Shown: one piece after another, positions 21,561 through 33,149 of the stretch
Position numbering within the stretch: the first letter of the stretch is position 1
Layout of the letters: the number at the start of each line of letters is the position of its first letter
Assembly: GCF_030272615.1 (NCBI RefSeq)
Contig: NC_081408.1
Span: 401,171,889-401,229,888 of the forward strand
Source of the DNA: Cryptomeria japonica
Lineage: Eukaryota; Streptophyta; Pinopsida; Cupressales; Cupressaceae
Direction: 5' to 3'
DNA: 58,000 bases
Position numbers and translations under genes: made by a program
Notes under the pieces: generated by a model
What the model was told of the DNA's origin: nothing
The model's input: the letters and a program-made list of their open reading frames with translations, nothing else
The model's database searches: none

Positions 21561-21754
21561 GTATAAATCTTGGTGTTATGTGGATGGTATTTATTCTGTG
21601 ATTATTGTTTATGCTTAATTGGTTTAACTGCTATTCCGGTATTAATGTTTTGGGTTCTGGTATTAAAGTATTAATTGCTAATGGTTCCATATATCTGTGA
21701 CAATTGATTCACCCCCCCTCTCAGTTGTCTTCTGGTTATTTTAACTGTCTAACA
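21561..21754 (+). repeat. 5' LTR of Copia B, only the 3' end retained
   Basis: The fragment starts at GTATAAATCTTGGTG, which is the middle of the LTR family (compare 8632 in LTR H). It ends at TGTCTAACA, two bases before the primer site. It carries GATTCACCCCCCCTCTCAG. About 0.8 kb of the LTR is missing where it meets the truncated D element. Confidence 0.85.
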
Positions 21755-21756
21755 AT

Positions 21757-21768
21757 TGGTATCAGAGC
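21757..21768 (+). promoter_or_regulatory. Primer binding site of Copia B, initiator tRNA-Met type
   Basis: TGGTATCAGAGC lies two bases after the LTR end CTAACA, exactly as in element A. Confidence 0.9.
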
Positions 21769-21812
21769 TTTGGTACTCTCTGTAGAAAGATTAACCACTT
21801 GAGGAAGACCTT

Positions 21813-22990
21813 ATGGTGTCTAATAGTTCAAGTTCATCCAGTTCATCTAGAGCTATCTTTTAGAGAGATATTCCTAGGCTTGATGGAACAAATTACACAA
21901 TATGAAAGATTCAGATGGAGACTCATCTGAGATGTCTTGGCAAAAAGATTTGGGAGATCACATAGAATGGTGTCACACCTTATAATCCAGCATCTAGAAA
22001 TCCTCCTCCAGAAAACCTGGATAAAGAGCTTGAGAATGATTGTAGAGAAAGAGAGGCCCTCTTGTGTGCACTTTCTGATCAACAAATAATGGGATTAACT
22101 GACAAATCATCTGGAAAGGCTATATGGGATAAGTTGGAGACTCTTAATGAAGGTGACACTACAACGAAGATTGCTAAACTTGATGGTTACCAGGTAAGAT
22201 ATGAAAACCTGAAGATGGAAGAAGATGAAAGAATTACTGCATTTATGGAAAGGGTAAATAAGATTGTTATGGGAATTCAATGTTGTGGTGGAACTCTGAA
22301 CAAAGATGAAATTGTTTCTAAAGTTATGAGAGCCCTACCACTAACTTACAAGATGAAGGATACTGCTATTAATGAGTTAAGAACAATGGCTAATACAGCT
22401 GTCAATAGAGATACCTTGGTTGGGAAACTATCTTCTTTTGAGCTTGAAGAATTTTGATCTTTTGGAGCTGTGAAGACTGAACCTGCTTTTCATGCATCTA
22501 CATCAACAATCAGTAAGCAAGATTGGAAAGCTTTGTATGCAAAGGAACTGGAAGATATGAAGAGAGAAGATGATGAGTTTGAGAAACTTGAAGCACTATT
22601 TGCTACAAGAGTACCTAAAGGACCGGTAGGAAGTAAGTATGAAGGAAAAACACCTTTTAAGTGTTTTGCATGTAATAAGATTGATAATTTTGCATCTAGA
22701 TGTCTTGAAAGGAATTCAATATTTGAAGAAAGAATTAGAAGATATTTTAAGCCTAACCTTGGATATCAGAACACGTATAAGTACAAGAAAAACAAAGACA
22801 AATCATGCTACATAGCGAATGAGGAAGGCATTATTGATTCTAATGATGAATCGACAGAAGACTCTGCTAGTGGTTTTGGCAATGGGAAGGAATGGGTGTT
22901 TTGGGCTATCAAGGAAGATGTTCGGACACTGGAAGAGAATGTACCTGAAGAGAAGGAACTTTCTACTAAAATTGAAGACAAGGATGAATG
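21813..22990 (+). pseudogene. Copia B gag, broken
   Basis: The first ATG after the primer site opens a frame with a serine run. A TAG stands near 21860 and further stops around 21900-21965. From 22062 the capsid region is clear (ALSDQQIMGLTDKSSGKAIW). AINELRT and LSSFELEEF follow, then a stop at 22456. The zinc knuckle at 22661-22703 reads CFACNKIDNFASRC. The conserved Gly-His of the CCHC motif is changed to Asp-Asn, which removes the zinc-binding His. An acidic spacer follows toward the protease. The family role is RNA packaging. The copy is dead. Confidence 0.88.
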
Positions 22991-24397
22991 GGTAATTGAT
23001 AGTGGTTGTTCACATCATATGACTGGAGATAAAGGGAAGTTTCTATCTTTGCAAGAATTTGATGGCAGTCTGGTTAGATTTGGAGATGACAAAGCATGTA
23101 TGATCAAAGGAAAAGGAACTATATCATTGGATGGTAAGAACAATACTGACAATGTTTATTATGTTGAAGGTTTAAGGCATAATGTTTTGAGTGTAGGACA
23201 ATTGATGGATAAGGGATTTCAATTACAATTCAAGGATGGAAAATGAAAAATCATTAATAGATATGGTTTAGAGATTGCAACCGGTACATAGACAAAAGGT
23301 AATATATTTCATTTGAACTCTAGTGAAAAAACATTTTTGATTACACAAATTGATTAGAGTTGGTAATGGCATAAAAGGTTGTGTCATGTGAATTTTGATT
23401 GCATTGTGAAGATCAGTTCAACTAAGCCAGTTAGAGATATACCTAAGATTATGAAACCCTATAATCCGGTATGTAAAGAATGTCAAATGGGTAAATAGGT
23501 CAAAACCTCTTTTAGGAGTATACAAGATAAATCTAATGATGTTCTTGATCTTATTCATATTGATTTGTGTGGCCCTACTAGAGTTAAAAGTTTTCAAGGT
23601 GATAGATATTTCATGCTAATCTCTGATGATTATTCTAGAATGACGTAGGTTACTTTTCTAAACAAAAAATCTGAGGCATTTGAAAAGTTTAAAATCTTTA
23701 GGCTAAAGTGGAAACTGAGACAGTATTGAAGATTAAATGTTTGAGGTCAGATCATGGTGGAGAATTCACATCCAGTGAGTTTAATAACTTGTGTGAGAAG
23801 CATGGTATAAGAAGACAATTTTCTGCTCTCCGGACACCTCAGTAGAATGGAGTAGTGGAAAGGAAGAACATAACTATCTTGGATGCTGCTAGAATAATGA
23901 TAATGGAATCTAGTCTACCTCATATCTACTAGAGAGAAGTAGTGAGCACAACAGTTTATACATTCAATAGAGTACATATCAAAGGAGAAACCGGTAAGAC
24001 ACCTTATTAATTATGGTTTGGCAATACACCTACAATTAAGGATTTCAAAATCTTTGGTAGTAAATGTTATATCAGGAGAGATGATATCATTGGAAAATTT
24101 GATCCTAGATGTGATGAAGGCATATTTTTTGGTTATTCTAATGAAAGCAAGGCATATAGATGTTATAACAAGAGATTGTAGAGAATTATGGAGAGTGCTA
24201 ATATCAAAGTAGATGAGATGAACAAAAGTCAAATCAAAGTTTATGAGAAGGAACCGCTAGTGGAAATGATTATATCTGAAGCGATAGTACCTTTACTAGA
24301 ATAGAGTGTTGAACCAGCTACTCCGACAGTATCAGATAATTCTACAATAACTGAAGATCAGGGAAGAGGAACATAGAGTTAGAGGACTCCTAGGTAT
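22991..24397 (+). pseudogene. Copia B protease and integrase, broken
   Basis: The protease motif DSGCSHHMTGDKGKF is at about 22999. Stops appear at 23244, near 23290 and at 23355. The pre-integrase zinc region has WHKRLCHVNFD and CKECQMGK. The integrase core has IHIDLCGP (first Asp), RSDHGGEF (second Asp, near 23750) and NGVVERKN (Glu), with a TAG at about 23843. The region from 24010 to 24397 reads as the integrase C-terminal tail (DFKIFGSKCYIRRDD) in a frame with many stops. At least one single-base deletion lies near 23700. Confidence 0.87.
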
Positions 24398-26036
24398 GTG
24401 AGATTGAATCATTCAAAAGATCATATCATTCGGGATAAGAAAAATGGAGTGATGACAAGAAGAAGACTGACAACTAATGAGGCATGTTTAATTTCACAAG
24501 TTGAACTGGTATCAGTAATTGAGGCATATAAAGATGAATATTGGTTGAAAGCTATTGAAGAAGAATTAGACCAGATTGAGAAAAATAACACATGGACTTT
24601 GGTTCCCCAGCCTAAAAATAAAAATGTTATTGGAACTAAATGGGGTTCTAGGAATAAATTGAATAAGGATGGTTAAGTTATAAGGAATGAGGCTAGATTG
24701 GTTGTAAAGGATATTCTCAGAAGGAAGGAATTGATTATGGAGAGACTTTTGCACTGGTATCTAGGATTGAAGTTGTAAGATTATTTCTTGCCTATGCTGC
24801 TTATAAAAACTACAAGGTTTATCAGATGGATGTTAAATGTGTATTTTTGAGTGAGGATCTTGATGAGGAAGTTTATTTTGAGCAACCTGATAGTTTTTCA
24901 CTATCAGATCATACAAACATGGTTTGCAGGTTAAGGAAAGCTTTATATGGATTAAAACAAGCACCTAGAGCTTGGTATGCAAGGTTGGATAAATATCTTT
25001 TGAAGCTTGGTTTTACTAAGGGTAGTGCTGATAGTAATTTATATTATAAAATCACTGATGATGATGTACTGATTATTGAAGTATTTGTTGATGACATTAT
25101 TTTTGGAGGTGAAGATAAGTTGTGCATAGAATTTTCTAAGAATATGGAGAAAGAATTTGAGATGTCTATGATTGGAGAAATAAAATTTTTCTTAGGTTTG
25201 CAGATTACTTAGACTGACAAAGGTATTTTCATCTATCAAACTAAGTATGCTAAGGAATTGTTGAAGAAATTTGGTATGGGAGACTCTAAACCGGTAAGTA
25301 CTCCTATGGTTACAAGTGAGAAATTGACAAGAAAATAGGTTTCTGCACCGGTAAATCCTATAAGATACAAATCTATGATTGGAGGTCTGCTTTATTTGAC
25401 TCAGACTAGGCCTGACATAATGAATGCTATTTGTATTGTTTCAAGATTTCAAAGTGATCCTAGAGAGAATCATGAGAGTGCGGTGAAAAGTATTTTTAGA
25501 TACTTGCAAGGTACATCAGAATATGGTTTGTGGTACCCTAAGGATGATGACTTTACTTTATGTACATACACAAATGTTGATTGGGTTGGAGATGTTGATG
25601 ATCGAAAAAGTACTTCCGGTGGAGCTTCTTTCTTGGAAAGAAGTTGTTTTCATGGATCAACAAGAAACAATCATGTAATTCTTTATCTACTACTAAAGCT
25701 GAGTATGTTGTTGCTGCTACTAACTATACACAAGTTTTATGGATGAAGTAAATGTTGAAGGATATAAAGATGGATTGTAATGCACCGGTAGTTATTCACT
25801 GTGATAACTCTATTGCTATTGATATATCAAAGAATCCGGTATTTCATTCTAAGACAAAACACATATCTATTAATTACAACTTTTTGAAGGAAAAGGTGGA
25901 AGAAAATGAAGTTAGACTGGTTTATGTGAAAACTAAAGAATAGATTGCAGATATCTTCACTAAATCTTTGCCTAAAGAATCGTTTGAGTACCTAAGAGAC
26001 AGATTGGGAGTTTCTGCCCCTCTGGTAGAGACTTGA
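24398..26036 (+). pseudogene. Copia B reverse transcriptase and RNase H, broken
   Basis: RT begins near NNTWTLVPQPKNKNVIG (about 24585) and continues with YGETFALVSRIEVVR, MDVKCVFLSEDLDEEVY, ALYGLKQAPRAWYARL and the palm FVDDIIFGG at about 25084. The connection SMIGGLLYLTQTRPDIM follows at about 25370. RNase H shows YTNVDWVGDVDDRKS (first catalytic Asp changed to Asn), GGASFLE, AEYVVAATN and HCDNSIAIDISKN. The end is KSLPKESFEYLRDRLG with the stop at 26034. Stops at about 24674, 25210, 25337 and 25941 and frameshifts near 24700 and 25640 break it. Confidence 0.88.
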
Positions 26037-26098
26037 TTGATGCGGTTTGGCATCGGTCCGATATGCATTATCAAAGATACTATTCATTTTGGCACTGA
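26037..26098 (+). other. Start of the Copia B 3' untranslated region, cut by element C
   Basis: Only 62 bases follow the RNase H stop before the outer end of LTR C (TGTGGGG at 26099). The corresponding untranslated region in D is over 360 bases. The rest of B, including its 3' LTR, would lie beyond element C and outside this window. The last five bases, ACTGA, are the candidate left target copy. Confidence 0.6.
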
Positions 26099-26594
26099 TG
26101 TGGGGATTCTACTAATGGACTTGTAAAGCATTGAGAGGGGGTGGGGTGAATCAGTGACACCAAAAATAGTACTACTTTAAATACTGACCTATAGATAAAC
26201 TTAACAAGTTTGTTAAACAATATGCATGCAATCAAAACTAATATAATAACATCCACAATAAGTAAAACATCCACCATAACACAAGTGTTTATACGTGGAA
26301 AATCCAAATAGGTAAAAACCATGGTGCAATGGGACTCACAAGTTAACTATGTGCAGTAATAGATAACTAACCAGTTAGGGTCTACAAAATGCTCTATTAG
26401 GAGCGAATCCTATTAAAGATCCCAAAGCTTAGTCAAAAGCTATACTCTGTAAAAGGTAGTACCCTGTAAGGAGTAACCTTAGTGGAGGATTTTTTAATCC
26501 AAATTAATGTATCACCTGGTTAGAGGATTTGAACAATGAAGCTTGTTAGAGCTTACCCGGTTAGGGGATTTGACTATTGTAGTGATTAGAAAAC
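26099..26594 (-). repeat. 3' LTR of element C, terminal part
   Basis: On the minus strand this is the 3' half of the LTR, ending in CCCCACA. It carries the potential hairpin block at 26295-26321 (TGG, CC, GG, CCA read on the minus strand) and GATTCACCCCACCCCCTCTC near 26125-26145. Element M interrupts it after AAAAC (26590-26594). Together with 29152-29769 the LTR is about 1.1 kb. Confidence 0.75.
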
Positions 26595-27102
26595 TATAAG
26601 ATTTTGCCAAGATCTAGAGGCAATGGAAAGCACAAAATAGAGAGACAAAATTAATGATAGGAATAAAATGTATTCTATCAAGATGCAAAATATGATCAAT
26701 TGGATCATTACAAGATGTTGATTGATTGCTCATACAAACAATATAGATGAGCCTTCTTATATAGGCAAGGCTATATGGATATGTGAGCACCCAAACATGA
26801 CATGTGGCTCAATAAGAAACAAGGGTAGGTAGGAAATAGGTGTGGTAGGTAGGAGAAACAATAAAATATTCCACATGAGGTGGATCACCCACAAAGGTGG
26901 AATTATCACTCCACAATAAGTGGATATGATAGAGTAGTAACAAGATCACACCATAAAAGGTGGAAATTCTCCTACACACACTATCCCAATGTGGCACAAA
27001 CACCCAAGTGTCTCATACCCAAACTACTATTAAATGCATGTACCTAACTAAACTTAAGTAATTTGTAATAATATCCATGATGAATAATTATTTACCCCAA
27101 CA
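26595..27102 (-). repeat. 3' LTR of element M
   Basis: It is the downstream LTR on the minus strand. It starts TGTTGGGGTAAATAATT and ends ATCTTATA, so the last two bases are TA instead of CA. A TATA-like run (plus-strand TTATATAGG) lies near 26757. Confidence 0.88.
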
Positions 27103-27111
27103 CCCCCTCTT
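27103..27111 (-). promoter_or_regulatory. Polypurine tract of element M
   Basis: Plus-strand CCCCCTCTT, that is AAGAGGGGG on the minus strand, directly abuts the LTR start. Confidence 0.75.
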
Positions 27112-28597
27112 AAGTGCAACTTAGGGGAATGCACTAAAGTTTACAATGCAACTAAGCAATGAAAGATGGGTCCCAGCTACTAGGCCATGTTAGGTACCCA
27201 TGTACAAATGCAAATGAATGCAAACCAATGCAATGCAATCTCTCACAAAGTAGGGAAAGAGAGAAAAACCCAATGGGAAAAAACCCTCCCCCAAAAGAGA
27301 GATGATGAAAGCACACAATGCTCTCAATGATGAATGAGAAGAACAAAATATGTCCCCCCATAAGAGAGAAGAAGAGACCATGAAGCCCCCCCTCAATGTT
27401 GAATCTCTTGCAAATATGGTCCAATGATGTTGACCAAAAATACCTCCCCATAAGGAATAAAGGGAGCCAATGCTGTACCAATAGTGTCAAAGTGTGACAA
27501 AACTAGGTACCATGTCGATGACGATAAATCAGTCGCTGCAAAAGAATGAATATCAGGCATGGAGACAACCTGCTTTGAGAATCATCTGGATACTCGTAAA
27601 TGACAAAAATACTAGTACAATACAAGTCTCATGGGAGCCATGCACAAATGTGTACAATCTAAGTCTCAATTGAAGCCATGCACCAAGTCTCACAAGATAT
27701 TCCTAATCTAAGTGTATAAGAGGATTACATCAAATAGTCATCAAAAGAAAAGATACAAAGAAGTGTGGCACTTTATGATAGTGTGAGTACAACATTTCTC
27801 AAGCAAGAGAATACATCATGATAAATTATTCAAATGTGGAAACATGAAAATGATGCCACCAACAAAGAAGCCCTGTAGAATACTGCAGATGAAGATGCCT
27901 CCGAATGGAATTTCACCAAGAGATATAAATGAAAAACTGACCCCCCATAAAAAGATCATGTTGGCACTTGCAAATAATGGAAAAGTGGACTTCTAATTTC
28001 AATTATTACAACTTCTCAAAATGAGATATAAGAGACTTCAACAAATACTGCTAGTGATCTAAACAGAGATCCAAGAAAAATACAAATACCAAATAGGCCA
28101 AAAATGACCAAATATTGAAAGTACAATATCCACTCAAAATCACTGCAAACTAATGGTAGATTATGAAAGTAGACAAAAAATTATTCACTCTAAAAAAAAA
28201 CGGCACCTGAAAAGGAGTCTATATGAGCCCAAATGAAGCCTCCAAATTGTAAAAATTGGGATTTCATGATTTTTGAAAAACCTTTTTCTGAAAAATAGAA
28301 AAATACTACACCACTGTATAGATCACAAAATTCTACCCCAAAACAAAAAAAATTGCTTGAAAACAGGAGTCCGGATGAGTAAGATATCACTATTTGAAAA
28401 TTGCCTGCAAAATTATAATTTTTGGAAAATTTCTGTCACCGCTTCAAACTTCAAATGCCTCTAGATTTGGCCTCCGAAGTCTGATTTGGATGAAACAAAA
28501 GGCAAAACTGACTTTCTTGGACCTCCTCAACTCCAAAATACATAACCCCAAATAGCATCAAATTTCTCTCAATTGACAAACCAATGACACTATAATG
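27112..28597 (-). other. Interior of element M, no recognised coding sequence
   Basis: Open frames up to about 110 codons exist on the minus strand (27490-27152) but are low-complexity, rich in Phe, Ser and His, and match no gag or pol motif. The interior is taken as non-coding cargo of a small non-autonomous element. Confidence 0.6.
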
Positions 28598-28609
28598 GCT
28601 CTGATACCA
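28598..28609 (-). promoter_or_regulatory. Primer binding site of element M, set back from the LTR
   Basis: GCTCTGATACCA on the plus strand is TGGTATCAGAGC on the minus strand. It stands 28 bases inside the LTR end instead of the usual two, with the extra bases reading TGGTGTTGGAGTTGG and TCC onward. Confidence 0.8.
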
Positions 28610-28637
28610 TGTGAGACATGGACCAACTCCAACACCA

Positions 28638-29146
28638 TGTGATATTTTTCCAAGATCTAGAGGCAATGGAAAGCACAAAATAGAGAGAGAAAATATATGA
28701 TAGGAATAAAAAATTTTCCTATCAAGATGCAAAATATGATGAACTAGATCATTACAAGATGTTGATTGATTGCCCGTACAAACAATGTAGATGAACCTGC
28801 TTATATAGGAAAGGCTATATGGATATGTGAGCACACAAACATGAAATGTGGCTCAATAAGAAACAAGGGTAGGTAGGAAATAGGTGTGGTAGGTAGGAGA
28901 AACAATAAAATATTCCACATGAGGTGGATCACCCACGAAGGTGGAATTATCACTCCACAATAAGTGGATATGATAGAGTAGTAACAAGATCACACCATAA
29001 GAGGTGAAAATTCTTCTACACACACTATCCCAATGTGGCAGAAACACCCAAGTGTCTCATACCCAAACTACTATTAAATGCATGTATCTAAGTAAACTTA
29101 AGTAAAGTGTAATAATATCCATGATGAATAATTATTTACACCAACA
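28638..29146 (-). repeat. 5' LTR of element M
   Basis: On the minus strand it starts TGTTGGTGTAAATAATT and ends AATATCACA. It corresponds base for base in length with 26595-27102. It is followed on the plus strand by the AAAAC duplication. Confidence 0.88.
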
Positions 29147-29151
29147 AAAAC

Positions 29152-29769
29152 AACTAGTGATGTGATCTAGTATTAGCACAAATTGCTTTTATAGATCCTC
29201 TTCTGCACACTTAACACTTCTTTACCAACATACTCTACAACTTAACACTTTTTCCTTTACACATAGCATATCACTTTTGCTCATACAAAATATTTCATTG
29301 TGATGTCAATATATAGACATTTAGATTTCATGTCGGCCTCTAGAAATCATAACACAATTACCTAGGTGCAGTGTATCTGGTCAAGTGATTGTAACTCATC
29401 ATAAAAAATGCCACCAAATCTTGTTGGTAAGGATAACTCATCATGGCTTGTGATAACTCATCACATAATCAATGAATACTAGTTGGAACAATCAATACTA
29501 GTTGGATTTAAACATATAAACCATTTATCGTTGATGCTTCGCTGGATCCTCATGTTGATGCCGAGTTATGCAAATCCACTGGTTGTCTCCATATATAGAT
29601 ATCGATTGTCACCATGTACCAGTTGGATATAAACCTCTAGAATACCGGTTGTAGTATAAACAACTTTGAAGTCACACCGGTAGATAATATGAACATATGT
29701 GTGTGTATGTGTTTCATCAATGACAACATATGATGAAGTTTGATCATTATAATCATCATCAAGCCAACA
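29152..29769 (-). repeat. 3' LTR of element C, start part
   Basis: On the minus strand this is the 5' half of the LTR, starting TGTTGGCTTGATG directly after the polypurine tract. The M insertion separates it from 26099-26594. No coding sequence. Confidence 0.75.
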
Positions 29770-30064
29770 ATCTCCCCCTTTGGCATTGATGGCAACACTT
29801 AAATTTTTTTCAGAAATACCACTAAGTGTGGTTACAAAAATAAATTTATACAAATATACATATACTCCCCCTTACTACATACATCATACAAAATTTTCAA
29901 AAACACATACATATTTCTACTCCCCCTTTAAGAACAATTCCAAATTGAAAAGCAAAATATACATATATATATATAGAAATGTTTGTATCAAAATATGTTA
30001 CATATACACAAACTTGAAAAATTGAATCAAGATTCATGCATTCACAAGTCTCATGAAAATAACA
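29770..30064 (-). promoter_or_regulatory. 3' untranslated region of element C with three purine runs
   Basis: On the minus strand, AAAGGGGGAGAT at about 29770-29781 abuts the LTR and is the polypurine tract. Two more copies, AAGGGGGAGTA, lie near 29870 and 29922. The context CATCAATGCCAAAGGGGG is shared with elements A and D. Confidence 0.75.
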
Positions 30065-33000
30065 TTAAAGTTCCTCTTCAATTGTGATAAGGCATGTTTC
30101 CATGTCTCCAACACGTTCTTAGTGTACTCAAGTGTAGACATAATCTATGTATGGAACTCTTCTATGGAATCGAGTGTATAGGTTTCTGGAGTAGCTAATA
30201 TAGATTCTGCATTCTTTTAGGCTCTCTATAGTATGTCCACTTGGGATCTGAGTAGACTCTTCAATTCTTTCAGTGACTAGATTCTTTTTTCTTTCTCAAG
30301 ATCATAGTTATCCAACCTGTTGTACAAATCGTCCCCATATTTGATAAAAAGAAAAATAGAATCTTGAAGTGGTACATATGCATTGCATATATTTTCTAGC
30401 TCTTGCTCTATTTAAGTTCGCATGTTATTGATATCAGAATAAAAGAATGAAACATTAGATGTAGAAGCAAGATATTTTCCTCCTGTTTCAATAGCTTTTC
30501 TTAACAAATCTTTATTAGAAGATAGAGTAATTTTCCCTGTATCAATTTCTTTCATAAGTTTCTCTCCATGCCTCTTCCTATAACTCTTCTCAGCATAAGT
30601 TTGTGCTACTTCTTAAAGTGACTTAATTGGGCAGATGCATCAGCAACCAATTGACCAAGTTTGCTAATAGGAGTTGGTAGGTGCCTTATAGCAGTTTCTG
30701 GTACTAGACTTGATAGAATATCTACAACATTCTGAATGGTGTCAACTTCCATTATTTTCTTTTTAAGTATCTTCTTATGTGCTCTAGATTGCATGACAAT
30801 TGCAATCTTCATCATTTCAAATGCACTCATATTATCAACAATTATAGGCTCGGAGATGCCTAATGAGTCATCATCATCTTCATCAGTCTGTTGTATGACT
30901 AATGTTTTTACCGGTTCAAAAGATGCTACCTTAACAATTGCTTTCTCTTGTCCTATCTTTGTTTCATGTTCAGAGATCTGAGTATCAATGTTTTCATTAG
31001 ATTCCTTCTGAATGTCTTGTGAAACCAGTGGGGATTGGGGTTTCTCAAGTTGTTCATTTGTTGGTGGAATATCTACTCTTGGTTGAGTTGCCGGTTTCTC
31101 AATTGAAGTGACCTATAAGTTAGTGATATCGGGTGGTTGCATATCTGGTACAATAATGTTTCCAGATAGATCATTTGTATTTTGAGTATTATCAACATGT
31201 ATCTCTTGACAAGATAGACAACAACAGTTGTACAATTTATTCCTCATCCATTTCAGGTCAATCAATAGTATCTTGCTCATCCTTGGAGGAATGTATAAGA
31301 TCTTCCATGTGTTTGATATTACGAGCAATCTGATGAGTCTTAGTCTCAACAGGTTGCACTTTTCCATTGATCAACTTCAATCTTCTTGTTTTGTAAGCAA
31401 AATGAAATTTGATCAACCAATTCATTCAACTCATCCTTTGACAACTCATGAAAATATTGTACAAATACATCATTTATGGTTCCTTTTTCTTTCTTTATTG
31501 CTTCCTCCCATTTATTCAAAAGAATAGTATACAAAGAATTAGAGATGTCCTTTTCAAGATCATGAGGTAATCTATTGTAGTGACACAAATGATTGATTAC
31601 TCATTGAATAATTTTCTCCTTTTCATCTTCATTGAACGAATCAAAATGATCTTTGACATTATCAAATTTGTTTCTTCTTAATGTCTTCATTGTCCTCTTA
31701 AAGGTAGTCTCTGGTTTGTAAGTTGAAATATCAAAAGGCACAGTTGCCTTTGGCACTTCCTTCACTTTCTTAGCTTCTCTACCAGTTGCTTTCATTTTCT
31801 TAGGTTCTTCCTCAGTGTCAGTACCTTCAGATTCTTCTTGGAGAATTAGTTTTTGACCTCTTTTCTTAGATTCATTCTCCTTCTTTGCATAAAATTTAGG
31901 TGCCGGTTCCTTTTTGGTTTGGACACTTCATGTCACTCTTGTATTTTTCCTCACTGGAGGTGCTTGATCAACCTTCTTCTTCTTACCTTTACCACTCGTG
32001 GTAGGAACAATATTGGTTTCAGCTTGTGCAGTCTGATCTTCTATAATATTCAATTTTGCCTTCTTTTTATCCCTTGGAGATGCCAATAGGTTATTAGCAT
32101 AACCAATTAGTAAGTCATAGTTGACCTCATAACTCATATCTTCCATTTCTTCTTCTCTATGCTCAATTGCCTCCATCAAACAGAAATCAGTGGTAACTGT
32201 GAAAACAATGTCCTTAGCAAAGTGTTTTACCACATCCTCAAGAAATATTACTCTCATGCTCATTTTCTTCTAAGTTCATTGAAGTATTTGTTCATTGCAC
32301 CAGAAAAGGTGTTCTTCACAGCCTTGATATTGTTCTTAATCTGGGCAGATACTGGTAGATCCTTAGACCATTCAAGATCACCTATTCCTGGTAGGAAATT
32401 CTAGAAATAAAAGAATAGCCCGATCAATAGCTATCCAATTTTAAACTTTAGACTATTGTCCTTCTTGATAAATTGAAGATTTAACAATAATTAGCTCCTT
32501 ATGGCCTCACATAGGTCATAATTAGCATTTTCATCTATCATCTTATAAGAAGTATGCACCGCTGCTGATGGAACACTATTTAATTTGCTAGAATATAATA
32601 CCCGATAGCCTATAACCATAGTTGCCGACTTTACCGTTGGGTCTCTGATGTTACTGATATAAAAACACGCTTATCGGATGTTGATCTGGTTAGAATGTAT
32701 ACTGTCTCTTTTGAAATACGGCTCAGAATAGGTACTTCACTGGTTGAGTAAAAACCAGTTACAGCTTGAATAGATTCCTTGGTTATAGTATGAGTCCTTT
32801 CTAAATATGTATTTTCTCCATGAACTCAACTCAAAATAATTTGGATATGCTCTTCTTCAAAATCTTCAAGAAAGTAAGTTGCGTTATGAAAACCTTTTTC
32901 ATAAACCCTAATATATTTTGTTTGAATCTTTTCATTTTCATCGCAAAGGGATTTTAACTGAGAATATATCGACAATGATCCTAAATCCTCAATCTTGCAA

Positions 33001-33149
33001 TCAATGTAGCTGGACAAATCTCCTTTCACTATAACAAGACTAGGAACTTGTGATAAAGCATTATAAGACACAATTTGTTCCACTTCTACAATTTCCATAG
33101 GTTTAGATGTAATCATCAATTTCTCTACTGTTTTAGAAGATGATGCCAT
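30065..33149 (-). pseudogene. Long unidentified ORF of element C, broken
   Basis: The ATG at 33149 opens MASSSKTVEKLMITSKP and runs to a stop at 32826. Protein-like sequence then continues through several frames to about 30065, about 1000 codons if intact. Visible parts are an N-terminal domain with EVEQIVSYNALSQVPSLVI and a region near 32400 with FLPGIGDLEW. A very Lys- and Glu-rich middle with basic clusters such as GKGKKKKVDQ lies at about 32260-31600. A helical C-terminal part contains KIAIVMQSRAHKKILKKK (about 30800). No protease, integrase, RT or RNase H motif occurs. I do not recognise the family and give no function. Its place between gag and the 3' LTR suggests an accessory or captured gene. 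Confidence 0.6.

Larger units (their letters stand above)
26595..29146 (-). mobile_element. Non-autonomous LTR element M inside LTR C
   Basis: This 2.55-kb element has about 509-bp LTRs at both ends (26595-27102 and 28638-29146), flanked by exact AAAAC duplications (26590-26594 and 29147-29151). Orientation is minus. The primer site (28598-28609) lies near the right LTR and the purine tract beside the left LTR. The interior of about 1.5 kb has no gag or pol motif. LTR ends are TGTTGG at one side and ACA or TA at the other. By eye the LTR pair is near-identical over one half and more diverged over the other. Confidence 0.9.

Noticed and set aside
27152-27490. 112-codon minus-strand frame inside element M
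   Set aside because: The composition is skewed to Phe, Ser, Leu and His. There is no gag, pol or other motif and no sign of conservation, so it is not called a gene.
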